This document shows, piece after piece, positions 21,483 through 33,667 of a stretch of DNA of 64,000 nucleotides; the first letter of the stretch is position 1, and each line of letters begins with the position of its first letter. A program made the translations under genes and the position numbers. The notes under the pieces are model-generated. The model was given only the letters and a program-made list of their open reading frames with translations, was not told where the DNA came from and made no database searches. The DNA lies in contig OY992835.1 in the NCBI GenBank assembly GCA_963921425.1, positions 10,912,001-10,976,000 on the forward strand. Direction: 5' to 3'. This stretch comes from Dryas octopetala (taxonomy: Eukaryota > Streptophyta > Magnoliopsida > Rosales > Rosaceae).

Positions 21483-22900
21483 CATCCACCTGATCTTCCT
21501 CTCTCTCCCTTACTCCCATTATTAATTTAATTTTTTATTTATCATAATTAATTTGTTGGTCAAAGTTTATGAATTTCATGCACCGACTTTAATTAATTTT
21601 ATTCTAACTGTCTTGCTGGGATATATCTTTAAGAAAGACATTACTTTGAACATACCCCATTTCTCAATCAATAACAAGCTAGCTAGTGGCCTCCTGCTAT
21701 ATTAACAATTTAACATTAATATAAACATTTCTCCCTTCATAAATAAAACTATTTAGACATTATTTACCAATTACCTTGCTAGTTATCTCTTTAATGGAGG
21801 TGAAAGGCTATCTCTTTAATGGAGGTGAAATTTACTTATGTGAATTCATCGATCCAGTACCTCTATTAGAAATTAATGTGGTCTAACAAGATGCTAAATA
21901 AATGTGAATCAAAAAACAATTCTCCTTAATTCTATTTCTTGTATGCGCATCCATGCCAATTAAGCAACTTAAGGTTTGAAGGTACGTGGCATTGACTTTG
22001 CGTTAATTAATAACTCAAATTAATTAATTCTTACTTATAATTGAATATATATTGCATGATTGACATATCTAGCTAGTTGACCGTTGGAGGAGGGAATGTG
22101 AACTTAAGAAATGCACATGCATAGAAAGCTAGCGACCTAAACGGACGGATCATGTTTAGTGCTTTCGGTCATAATATATACCTTCAAGCTTTTCATGTGA
22201 AGCTAATTAAGCTGGTAGACAGCGTTAGGACAGCAAGTTGATTTCTCACTTGAATAATAAATTAGTACTTGGGAGCTGCATGCAGGCATAATAGTTGAGA
22301 CTATTTTTCTATGAAAAAATATGGTTAGTTTTAGCATTGATTTCTAATATACCTTAATTCTCACTTTGGTCCGTAAATTAAAATTTGAAATTCTATTATC
22401 CGTAAATTATTTTACAATTTTCACTATGATTATTACTGTCACTTTTATCAGAGCTTTGTTTAAAATGATCACGTGCGTGGCACGAATAATTTGGTCTCCC
22501 GAGGTCCCATTATTTTGTGGGGCATTTCGGATAATTCACACTTCATCTCCTCTCCATTTTCTTCTTCCTCACTCTCTCTCTCTCTTCTCATCATCTTTCT
22601 TCCCAAAGCTAACGTACCAATGCATAAAAAATTAGAAGCTGGCACAAACTTGTTCAGTAATAGCTTCGTTATCATTAGAATTGGGTCTTGAAATTGCTCA
22701 TAACTTTAACAATAGGAGTTTCAATTTGAGCTGTTGGCCACACTCTACAAAGAGATGATGTAATCGCACCTCCCAACAAATTCCACAAAAGAGCATTTTT
22801 GTACTGGAGCTTTCTGCATTTCTTTTTTGAAATTTTTTCTTAATTTGAGCTATTGGCCACATAGGTACTTCTAAAAAAGTGACATAAAGGATTAAAATGA
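21483..22900. other. HIPP upstream region; source-type segment for two other copies in the window
   Basis: No gene. Bases about 21371-22420 align collinearly with 63112-64000, and about 22186-22420 with 52115-52395. A GC-poor stretch continues to 22900 without recognised content. Confidence 0.7.
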
Positions 22901-22954
22901 GAATCGGGTTATGATTAAGAAACCAATGCTGAAATTAACTAAAAAAATAAATAA

Positions 22955-23172
22955 AAGCAAAAATCCACCATTCAAACTAATCAAAAGTAACATTGAGCCT
23001 AATTCAATTTTGAAGAGAAAAAAGAAAGTTAAAGATTTTAAAACTGAAATGTTTGAAAGAAAAAAACAAGGACATGTATCTATATGTAATTGAGCTATGC
23101 CACCACGTTATTACACTTACACCTTCACCTTCACGGACTATTTGAACTGTCTAAAATGTCCACTTATGAGAC
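22955..23172. repeat. left part of tandem segmental copy A, interrupted by the Copia insertion
   Basis: This matches 33663-33835 closely (TTTTAAAACTGAAATGTTTG, GCCACCACGTTATTACACTT and more) and continues, after the Copia element, at 33132. Confidence 0.8.
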
Positions 23173-24832
23173 TGTTAGTTTCTAGGATTTGTTATATTGG
23201 CTATGTTCCTTGCCAAAACAATTGTATTAATTTGTATTTAATCACTCACAAGCTCTAGGCTAGATTAAGGACAAGTTCTGCTGCATTGAAGAAGTCAGAA
23301 ATGAACAAAGACACAAGGTATACTGCACTTCATTCATTTCATGAAATTAACAGATTTTTGTCTATTTGACTAGTCATTCACTGATCATAAAGAACGCTGT
23401 TTTTCACGTACAGTGGCTGTTACTTAAGTCACAGTCGCTACAGTGGGTCATTTCGGTTTTTTGCTTTTTAAGCCCAATTCTTTGAAAGCCCATGTTCTGT
23501 TTAGTACTAGACATGCATGTGCATTGCACATGGCTTGGTTTCCCTACTGTAGCAATCAGATCTGATTGCATCTTTCCCATTCACGCACACACCTTCATAC
23601 ATCAGCACTATTCATCATCTTCCTCATTTCTGATTTTTTAAAGAAAAATTCCTTTTGACAGCTGATTATTCCTATCCTTAGTAATACTAGGATACCCCTC
23701 TAGGACAAAGAGCATATGCCCTTCATCCGTCTCTTGTGGACAGCCATTGATTGGCTTCCACGTGGCATGGGCGAACATGCTTCTTGCGTGAGTGTGTACG
23801 GGTATATGGGCTGTTTTGGTTCAGATCTTTGTGTGTGTTGAAGAGCAATTTTTGAGCGTGTATTCTTGGGGTTTTCACGTCTGGGTATTTTCCATGTGAA
23901 GTGCTCATCTTCATTATTTTTCAGAAAATGGTCTTTAATTCTTGAAAAATCACAAAGAGATTTTCTGAACTTGTTTTTCTTAAATATAAAATTCTATATG
24001 GGTTTGAGTGCTTAAATGTCTTTATACATTCTTCAAACACATTCATTTTAGATTTAAGTTGAAGGATTCAATATTGATCTTTTCATGCCGATAGCTTGAG
24101 AAGGTTGATCTTTGTTTGTGAATCCTACATTTGCATATCATATTCATGCATTGATGAAACCACTGAGCTTGGTGCGAATTGGTGCCATGGGTTGATGAGC
24201 TTGGAGTGGAGCTGCCTTCTTCATGAATGACCAATTGCCTTGCTAATGGAAGTTGCACAAAGGGATAAGATAGCTGCCACTTAGTCTAGGACTTAGTGAT
24301 TGAGCTTGTGTGCTGAGTGCTCTCTTTTGTATTGAACTTCTGATTTAGTGGATTGCCTGGTCAGCTGGATAGACCCCCAGTTTTTACCCTTTGTGGTTTT
24401 TCTGGGTGAACATCTTGTGTGCATCTGTCTTCCCTGTTTGTGTTGTTATGATTACTGACTCACTCATCCTTTAAACACAAATCTGTACTGGAGCTATTTG
24501 CTTAAAATTGATATATGCCTTATATAACTGTTTAGATAATCACACACCACTGTAGTTGTGGATAACACTGGGATGCCTATTGTGATGGGTCCTCTGAGTG
24601 TATAGGATGTCACTTGATCCTTGGTGTGTTTGATTTGTGTTGTTTACTGAAGTGATTTTTGGTTTTTAGAAGTCAATGTGAAGTTTCACATTTTTTGTTA
24701 CTGGACCGTCTGAGTTGTGTTTGGTTGACTAGTTCATGAGTGATCACATAAACCAAAAAATTGGGGTCCGATCACTGAAAGTGAAATTAATCAAGTTAAT
24801 TGAGTGAATAGATCACCTAAATTAAACTTTCA
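23173..24832 (+). repeat. 5' LTR of the Copia element, 1660 bp
   Basis: Reading both LTRs side by side I found about five single-base differences and no indel (near 23397, 23845, 23991, 24141 and 24265). Confidence 0.95.
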
Positions 24833-24834
24833 AT

Positions 24835-24851
24835 TGGTATCAGAGCGCTAC
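24835..24851 (+). promoter_or_regulatory. primer binding site, tRNA-iMet type
   Basis: TGGTATCAGAGCGCTA starts two bases after the LTR end, as is usual for plant Copia elements. Confidence 0.85.
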
Positions 24852-24906
24852 TCTAAAAGCAAATAGAGAGATCCTAGGGTGTTGTTTGTTTTCTAGGTGT
24901 GTCTAG

Positions 24907-27900
24907 ATGGAAAGAGATCGCGTTGCAGGATCTTGCAACTCTCATCCATTCTTTGATGGCAGCAACTACGCTGCTTGGAGAGAAAAATTTGAAATTTTTC
25001 TTGATGCCTATGACGAGTTGGCATATGAGTATCTCAATGTTGAGTGGATTCCTCCCACACGAACTGTTGATGGGATTGAAACTCCTAAGCCTAGGTCCGA
25101 ATGGTCTTTTGCCGAAGTCACGGCCTCTAGCTCCAACAAGAAGGCTAGAAATGCTATTGTCACTGCACTGTCTTCCTCACAATTTGCACACATACAACAT
25201 TGTGTCACGGCTAGGCAAGCTTGGAACAAACTTAGGGTTGTTCATGAGGGGGACAAACAAGTTAGGTCACTTAAGCTTCAAATGGTACATGCCAAATTTG
25301 AAGAAATTAGGATGAAAGAGTCCGAGTCATTTTCCGAGTTCTATGAAAGGTTGGAAGCCCTCACAAATGAAGCCATGTCCCTAGGTAAACCTTATGAGGA
25401 GTCTACCATTGTCCAAAAGGTTCTTAGATCTCTACCTAAGAGATTTCAATCTAAGAAGCATGCAATACAAGAAGTCCAAAATTTGGATGAACTCAAAATT
25501 GGTAAATTGGTAGGAAAGCTTAAAACCTTTGAGATGGAACTTGAAATGGATGAAAGGGATAGCAAGAAGTCAAAAGATATTGCTTTGCAAAGTGTCAAAG
25601 AGATGAGTGAAAACTTGAGTGAAAAATCATCCATGTCCGATGATGAGGTTGCCCTTTTTGTCAAAAGATTTAGACGAATTCTTAGAAATAAAGGGAGAGA
25701 AGCTAGAACTAGTGGTAACAACTTTAAGGAGTTCAAATTCAAACCTCAAGGAGAGAATTCATTTGAGAGAAAACAAGAGAGGAAGCCTAACTTTAAAGAA
25801 GGAAGAACAACCAAGAGAGATGTGAAATGTTACACTTGTGGTGGAATAGGTCACATAGCAATTGAATGTGCAAACAATAGAAAGAATCATTCTTCAAGTA
25901 AGAATAAAGCCATGAAAATCACTTGGAGTGATAGTGAGAGTGATGACTCAAATGATTGTGAGTCTTCTTCCGATGTTGAGGGTGATGAAGTTGCATTTGT
26001 TGCATCAATCAAGGAGATTGACCAAGTAGATGGTGGGTCTGACTCAGAATCTGTTCCTGATGATGAGTCTTACACTGCACTTTGTGATAAGTATGACTTA
26101 CTTTTCACCGAAACTCTTAGCATAAAGGAAGAAAATCAGAAACTAAAGAATGCTAAATTGAAATTGTGTGAGAAGATTGAGTCATTAGAGAGTGAATTAG
26201 AAAGTGTGGGTATCTTGAAACAAAATTTTGAGAGTCAAGTCAAAGTGCTCAAGGAGAGCAACATCTACTTTAAATCTTTGAATGAAAAGCTTGAAAAAGA
26301 AGTTCATGAAGCAAATGAGAGCATTGTTGAGCTCACCATTGGGGCTGAAAAGGTTGATAGGATGCTTAGGATTGGAAAGCATCATGGTGACAAAACCGGT
26401 TTGGGTTTTAATGAAAATAGTCCTAGTGTATCCAACACAAAGACCATTTTTGTCAAGTCAGAATCTGATCATAGTGTCAAAAAGGGTCTAGGTTTCATTG
26501 ACATTGGTCAAAATGCATCTCATTCTAAGTCAAGTCAAGCTACATCAAGTGTCACACAAATTGATTGTTCTACTTCACTTAGAAAAACAAAGTTTGTTCC
26601 GGTTTGTCATCATTGTCATGTCAAGGGTCACATTAGACCAAATTGCAACAAACTTAGAGGAAAGAAATCAAGTGAACCAAAGAGAAATGTTTCTCTACAA
26701 GAGCAAGTGAACAATCTACTCAAAGAGGTAACCAAAATTGCCTTACTTGTCACCCCACTTTCCAAAAATAAGCCAAGTCCACATCAAAGATGGGTTGTGA
26801 AAAGCTCCACTAAATGTCTAGTAACCTTGAATGCTTTTTCAGCCACTAAGAGGAACATTTGGTACCTAGATAATGGGTGTTCCAAACATATGACGGGAGA
26901 TAAGGAGGTCTTTACCTCTCTTGCTCCTTATGATGGTGGTAGTGTGACTTTTGGAGGAGGAGAGAAGTCCTATGTGAGTGGAAAGGGGGTTGTACACATA
27001 CCCGGTATACCCGAATTGAAAAATGTAAGATTTGTTGATGGGCTAAATTTTAATTTGCTTAGTATTAGCCAACTTTGTGATGAATGGGGTGGTGAAGTGT
27101 GTATGTCCAAGAGTGGATGTAGAATTGTTGACTCCCAAGGAAGGGAGATCTTGAATGCCCCTAGGTCTAGGGATGATTGCTATGTGTTTGATGGCAATGT
27201 TGGAAGAATTGAGAATACTTGCAATAGAGCTATTGATGACACTAGCTCTCTTTGGCATCAAAGACTTGGTCACATTAATGTTCATGACCTTTACAAGTTG
27301 TCTAAGCATGAGGTTGTTAGAGGTCTTCCAAAGATAGGAAAGCCCGAAACTTTTGTTTGTGGTCCATGTCAAATGGGGAAACAAACCAAAGAACCACACA
27401 AAAGAGTCAAAGACATAGGCACCTCTAGGACACTTGAACTAATTCACTTGGATTTAGTTGGTCCGGTCCAAACCTTGTCAATAGGTGGAAAGAAATACAT
27501 TCTAGTCATGGTAGATGATTTTTCTAGGTACACTTGGGTGTCATTTCTTAAGGACAAGTCGGAGACATTTCATCATTTTGCCAAGATTGTGAAACTGCTG
27601 AAAAGTGAAGGTATGTCGAGTCTGTCAACCCTGTCCAGAATTAGATCAGACCATGGTACTGAGTTTGAAAACTCTCAATTCGATGAGTTTTGTTGTCAAA
27701 TGGGTATTAAACATGAATTCTCAGCTCCAATAACACCCCAACAAAATGGAATCGTTGAGAGAAAGAATAGGGTTTTGATTGAGATGGCTAGAGTGATGTT
27801 GAATAGCAAAAATCTTGCTAAACATTTCTGGGCTGAGGCGGTAAACACGGCATGTTACATCATAAATAGAGTCTACCTTAGGCCGGGAACCAAAAAGACT

Positions 27901-29957
27901 CCCTATGAACTGTGGAAGGGTAGGAAACCTAAGGTTACACACTTTAGAGTGTTTGGGAGTGCATGTTACATCCTTAGGGATAGAGAACATTTGGGAAAAT
28001 TTGATTCCAAGAGTGATGAGGGTCTGTTTTTAGGCTATTCATCAAACAGTAGAGCTTTTAGAGTCTTCAATTTGCGAACAAATTCTATGTTGGAATCCAT
28101 AAATGTGAAAATAGATGATCATGATGCATCTATTGAAATGGCTGCAGATAAGGATGGATTGTTCCCACAATCTGATCCTAAAGATGTTAGTTTGGTTAAA
28201 GAAGAGTCCAAGTCAGGCAGTGATGAACCTACTGATGACTCAAAAATTGTTGAGTTTGACAAGTCAGAGAGCGAACAAAATGACAAAACTTTGAGTGACA
28301 GATCTGAAAAACCAAGATGGGTGAGGTGTAACCATGGTGAAGATGTAATTCTAGATTCTTTAGACCAGCCAGTTAGGACTAGAAAACAAATGGCAAATGA
28401 ACTTGCTCATGTATGCTATGTGTCCATTGTTGAACCTAAAAATGTCAAAGAAGCACTCAATCATGAGGAATGGGTGAGTGCAATGCATGAGGAATTGAAC
28501 CAATTTGAGAGAAACCAAGTGTGGACACTTGTAGAGAGACCAGCCAACACAAATGTCATTGGAACCAAATGGATATTCAAAAATAAATCCGATGAATTTG
28601 GGAATGTAGTTAGAAACAAGGCAAGGCTTGTTGCTCAAGGGTACTCTCAATTAGAGGGTATTGATTTTGATGAGACTTTTGCACCCGTTGCTAGACTTGA
28701 GTCCGTTAGGTTGCTTTGTGCCATTGCATGTCATCTTAGGTTCAAATTGTATCAAATGGATGTCAAAACAGCGTTTTTAAATAGTTACTTGAATGAGGAA
28801 GTTTTTGTAGAACAACCAAAAGGTTTTGAGGATCCTCACATGAGAGATGGTGTTTATAAATTAAGGAAGGCCTTGTATGGGCTGAAGCAAGCTCCAAGAG
28901 CTTGGTATGAGAGACTCTCTCATCACTTGTTGTCCAATGGGTATCAAAGAGGGTCGGTTGACAAGACCCTATTTGTAAAAAGGTTGAAAAATGATGTCTT
29001 GATTGCTCAAGTTTATGTGGATGATATTGTCTTTGGTTCAACTTCAGATTTTCATGTTAAGAGATTCATTGATGTAATGTCTAGTGAATTTGAAATGAGT
29101 CTAGTTGGTGAAATGAATTTCTTTTTGGGGCTTCAAGTCAAGCAAGTAGATAGTGGGATATTTATCTCCCAATCTAAGTATGCTAGAAACTTGGTCAAAA
29201 AGTTTGGGCTTGAGTCTTCTAAAGTGGCTACTACTCCAATGAGTAAAAGCTTCAAACTTCATAGGGATCCAAGTGGTAAGCAAGTGGACCAAACCTTGTA
29301 TAGAAGCATGATAGGAAGTCTCCTCTACCTCACAGCTAGTAGACCGGACATATCGTTTGCGGTAGGAGTGTGTGCTAGGTTCCAAAGTGATCCCAAAGAA
29401 TCCCATTTGTTTGCAACAAAAAGAATCATCAAATATGTAAGTGGGACTCTTGACTATGGGTTGTGGTATACCCATGATACCAACACTAAATTGGTTGGAT
29501 TTAGTAACTCCGATTGGGCTGGGTGTGTGATGATTTGAAGAGCACCTCGGGTGGTGCTTTCTATGTTGGGAATAACTTAGTGTCTTGGCATAGCAAGAAG
29601 CAGAATTCTGTCTCTTTGTCGACTGCTGAAGCTGAATACATAGCAGCAGGGAGTTGTTGTACACAACTCATTTGGATGAGGCAAATGTTAGCTGATTATG
29701 GGATTGATGAGAAAACTTTTCTCATCTATTGTGATAACATGAGTGCTATAGATATCTCCAAGAACCCGGTGCAACATACTAGAACCAAGCATATTGACAT
29801 AAGACATCATTTCATTCGAGATCTTGTGGAGAGTGGAACTCTTACTTTGACTTTTGTTCCTTCCGAACAACAACTTGCAGACATCTTTACAAAAGCTCTA
29901 GAGAATCCAAAGCACATTAGTCTTCGGAAGTCAATTGGTATTTGTACACATGCATGA
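24907..29957 (+). pseudogene. Copia gag-pol, one frameshift before RNase H
   Basis: The main frame (24907-29538) encodes 1543 residues. Gag has two knuckles: [14 protein letters not shown] (308-321) and [14 protein letters not shown] (567-580), with a coiled coil between them. The protease site reads D-N-G at 655-657 instead of D-S/T-G. Integrase shows the HHCC zone from H784 and D849/D915/E951 with DD35E spacing. RT has YVDD at 1370-1373. Near 29528-29533 one base appears to be missing, so the RNase H part continues in another frame (29514-29957) with STSGGA, AEAEY, CDN and TKHID motifs. The first RNase H motif reads SNSDW where YSDADW is usual. The polyprotein would be cut into capsid and enzymes; this copy probably yields a truncated RT. 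Confidence 0.92.
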
Positions 29958-31102
29958 GTCTTTGTAGTTAAATGTGCTTCATTGTTTAAGTTTCTTTTAT
30001 TTGGTTAAGTAGTTTTTTTTTCTTTTAAAGAAAATAACCACTTTGAAAGGTCTTAACATTATTTGTCACACTCTCTTTGATATTCAAAAAGGTTCTTGCA
30101 TAACATGAGTCATGTCTATAAGCATAATCCCTCCTTCTTGTGAAATGTTAGCCTTGAGATTTTTTTTAACACTTTGTCATAATCAATCAAACTTGTTAAA
30201 TGCTTTTCAATGACAATTTGTTTGAGGATGCAATTTAGCCCTTCAATATAATTCCTCATTTGTGAACCATCTTCAGCTACACTTTTCTCATTTGAACAAA
30301 TGTGCACTCTACAAAATATCAAAAAAAAAAAAAAAAGGAAGTGTGACCAAAGAAGTCACGGCCCTAGGGAGAAACAAGGTGTTTTTATGGTGTTCTAGGG
30401 TAAAGAGTCGCAAAATTGGACCAATTCATTGCACTTAACTTGGGATGTGCCTAAACAAAACAAATGAAAATAATTTTCTCAAAGCCATTGTCATGAGTTG
30501 AAAAACTTTGCTTTCAAGATTTGTTCCCAAATTAGACATTCTCTTGAGTGGTTAAATTCTCATCTCTTGTTGTGGATGAAACTTATTTAACCTCTTTGGT
30601 TGTCTTTGACATTGTTTTTCCATCTTGAACAAGTCTTGAATGCTAGCATTGACCTCCCTATATCCCAAATATGCTTATTTTCTTGCACAAAGTTTGCAAT
30701 CTTCATTTTCCATATCTATGAGAGTGTTGACATTGGTGGTTAATTCTTTTCAATTGTGTTTGTTGTTTTTGTCACATTTGCTTTGTCAAAAATAAAAATC
30801 CCTGAAGCACATCTAACTCCTAGATTTTTTTTTTGTGTGTCATTGCTTCCAATTCTCTAAGGATTCCTCTATCTTTTTTGTTTTATGTTCCAGTACGCAG
30901 TTTGTTCATTTTGACTAGTCTAACAATCGTCAAATACAGTCAATTTTCACAGGACCATTATGCACCTTGGATTACTGTTCATTAAAGGGCATTTCAGACT
31001 TTTCTGCATACCTATGTTCTTCTCTAGCTGTCCCTCATATTACATGTCTATATTCTGCAAGCCCGGTATCGAGATGTTGCGGCTACTGCAGATTATCAGC
31101 TT

Positions 31103-31165
31103 TAGGGGGAGTTAGTCTTTAGGGGAAGTCAGTCTTAGGGGGAGTTAGAATTTAGGGGGAGTCAG
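31103..31165 (+). repeat. four-fold purine-rich array (TTAGGGG(G)A)
   Basis: TTTAGGGGGAGTTAG, TTTAGGGGAAGTCAG, TTAGGGGGAGTTAG and TTTAGGGGGAGTCAG follow one another at about 16-bp spacing. They resemble extra polypurine tracts upstream of the real one. Confidence 0.85.
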
Positions 31166-31448
31166 ACTTTTATGGATTTTTCTCTTTCGGCATGTATTTT
31201 TCTTGAATATCTCTTCAACTTTCTGTGCTTTTGACCTGAACTTTCCTTTTATGTATGTCCTTTTGTCTTTCCATGACAAAAAGGGGGAGAATGTATTGGT
31301 TGTTTAATCTCCATTGCTTGCTGCGTTTAAACTACATACCATCATACTTTGTGTTGTGCAAGCTCTTCTTCTTGCAGGTACATTATAACAAGTGTTGGGC
31401 TGAGTGTTGAGAGTCTTGTGAGATGAATGGGTTGATGTTTTGTCAAGG

Positions 31449-31466
31449 AAAGCCAAAGGGGGAGAT
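31449..31466 (+). promoter_or_regulatory. polypurine tract of the Copia element
   Basis: AAGCCAAAGGGGGAGAT abuts the right LTR and would prime plus-strand synthesis. Confidence 0.85.
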
Positions 31467-33126
31467 TGTTAGTTTCTAGGATTTGTTATATTGGCTATGT
31501 TCCTTGCCAAAACAATTGTATTAATTTGTATTTAATCACTCACAAGCTCTAGGCTAGATTAAGGACAAGTTCTGCTGCATTGAAGAAGTCAGAAATGAAC
31601 AAAGACACAAGGTATACTGCACTTCATTCATTTCATGAAATTAACAGATTTTTGTCTATTTGACTAGTCATTCACTGATCATAAAGAACACTGTTTTTCA
31701 CGTACAGTGGCTGTTACTTAAGTCACAGTCGCTACAGTGGGTCATTTCGGTTTTTTGCTTTTTAAGCCCAATTCTTTGAAAGCCCATGTTCTGTTTAGTA
31801 CTAGACATGCATGTGCATTGCACATGGCTTGGTTTCCCTACTGTAGCAATCAGATCTGATTGCATCTTTCCCATTCACGCACACACCTTCATACATCAGC
31901 ACTATTCATCATCTTCCTCATTTCTGATTTTTTAAAGAAAAATTCCTTTTGACAGCTGATTATTCCTATCCTTAGTAATACTAGGATACCCCTCTAGGAC
32001 AAAGAGCATATGCCCTTCATCCGTCTCTTGTGGACAGCCATTGATTGGCTTCCACGTGGCATGGGCGAACATGCTTCTTGCGTGAGTGTGTACGGGTATA
32101 TGGGCTGTTTTGGTTCAGATCTTTGTGTGTGTTGATGAGCAATTTTTGAGCGTGTATTCTTGGGGTTTTCACGTCTGGGTATTTTCCATGTGAAGTGCTC
32201 ATCTTCATTATTTTTCAGAAAATGGTCTTTAATTCTTGAAAAATCACAAAGAGATTTTCTGAACTTGTTTTTCTTAAATCTAAAATTCTATATGGGTTTG
32301 AGTGCTTAAATGTCTTTATACATTCTTCAAACACATTCATTTTAGATTTAAGTTGAAGGATTCAATATTGATCTTTTCATGCCGATAGCTTGAGAAGGTT
32401 GATCTTTGTTTGTGAATCCTACATTTGCATATCATGTTCATGCATTGATGAAACCACTGAGCTTGGTGCGAATTGGTGCCATGGGTTGATGAGCTTGGAG
32501 TGGAGCTGCCTTCTTCATGAATGACCAATTGCCTTGCTAATGGAAGTTGCACAAAGGGGTAAGATAGCTGCCACTTAGTCTAGGACTTAGTGATTGAGCT
32601 TGTGTGCTGAGTGCTCTCTTTTGTATTGAACTTCTGATTTAGTGGATTGCCTGGTCAGCTGGATAGACCCCCAGTTTTTACCCTTTGTGGTTTTTCTGGG
32701 TGAACATCTTGTGTGCATCTGTCTTCCCTGTTTGTGTTGTTATGATTACTGACTCACTCATCCTTTAAACACAAATCTGTACTGGAGCTATTTGCTTAAA
32801 ATTGATATATGCCTTATATAACTGTTTAGATAATCACACACCACTGTAGTTGTGGATAACACTGGGATGCCTATTGTGATGGGTCCTCTGAGTGTATAGG
32901 ATGTCACTTGATCCTTGGTGTGTTTGATTTGTGTTGTTTACTGAAGTGATTTTTGGTTTTTAGAAGTCAATGTGAAGTTTCACATTTTTTGTTACTGGAC
33001 CGTCTGAGTTGTGTTTGGTTGACTAGTTCATGAGTGATCACATAAACCAAAAAATTGGGGTCCGATCACTGAAAGTGAAATTAATCAAGTTAATTGAGTG
33101 AATAGATCACCTAAATTAAACTTTCA
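31467..33126 (+). repeat. 3' LTR of the Copia element, 1660 bp
   Basis: Same length as the 5' LTR and almost identical to it; ends TTTCA before the GAGAC duplication. Confidence 0.95.
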
Positions 33127-33240
33127 GAGACTACATGAGCAAAATTTTTAAAATTAAAATGACATGACTAAAGTAAAATTGGCTCAATCTAGGGATATCA
33201 AAAGTGTAATTTGGCATTTTCATCATGGCACGACTATTTC

Positions 33241-33667
33241 GACCACCCTCCATTGCTGAGTTGACAACTCTAACATAATTTGGACAAATTTTTCCTATTT
33301 TATTTTTTCTTGCAAAAAATTATGGAATCACCCAGACCCATTCGGCAACATACCACCGAAATATACTACGGAGTTCGGCAGCTTACGGCCGAATATAATG
33401 ACAATGTTCGGCAGAATACTGCCGAATATATTTTTCATTTCCATTCGGTGGTTATTTACTAAAAACTCCGCCAATGTTCGGTAGTTAGGTGCCGAATAAC
33501 CACAAACATTTCGACAGACAAGTGTGGAATGACCCGACGAATAAAATTGAAATTTTTTATTTTTAGGGTAAATTGGAATTTAAAAATAAGGTGATCAACT
33601 CAGCAATTTAGGGTGATCAACTCAACAATTTAAAAATAAGGTGATCAACTCAGCAATTTAGGGTGAT
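33241..33667. mobile_element. hairpin-array MITE, copy 1
   Basis: The left TIR GACCACCCTCCATTGCTGAG is inverted in GTGATCAACTCAGCAATTTA (33591 and again at 33641). The interior has several roughly 20-bp hairpin units of the form TTCGG...CCGAA (33339, 33373, 33408, 33477). The right end is duplicated over about 50 bp. Confidence 0.75.

Larger units (their letters stand above)
29958..31466 (+). other. non-coding 3' internal region of the Copia element
   Basis: SIRE-type elements often carry an env-like ORF here, but no frame above about 70 codons is present. It contains an array of near-repeats of TTAGGGGGAGTTAG (31103-31165). Confidence 0.8.
23173..33126 (+). mobile_element. Copia-superfamily LTR retrotransposon (SIRE-like), 9954 bp, 5-bp TSD GAGAC
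   Basis: Two 1660-bp LTRs start TGTTAG and end TTTCA. GAGAC occurs immediately outside both ends (23168-23172, 33127-33131). The element has a tRNA-Met type primer site after the left LTR, one long gag-pol frame with the Copia domain order (gag, protease, integrase, RT, RNase H), a non-coding 1.5 kb stretch with repeated purine tracts, and a purine tract before the right LTR. Size, two zinc knuckles and a coiled-coil gag extension suggest the SIRE/Maximus lineage (inference). One frameshift and active-site substitutions suggest that it is not autonomous now. Confidence 0.95.

Noticed and set aside
23723-24258. Minus-strand frames of 63 and 71 codons, present in both LTRs
   Set aside because: They are duplicated only because the LTR is duplicated; there is no protein similarity.
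24899-25315. 138-codon frame overlapping the start of Copia gag
   Set aside because: It is an alternative frame of the gag coding sequence.
30116-30322. 68-codon minus-strand frame as an env-like ORF of the Copia element
   Set aside because: Wrong strand, very short, with no signal or membrane pattern.
33339-33500. CRISPR-like array of short repeats
   Set aside because: The repeats are variable self-complementary units inside a TIR element in a plant genome; there are no conserved direct repeats with unique spacers.
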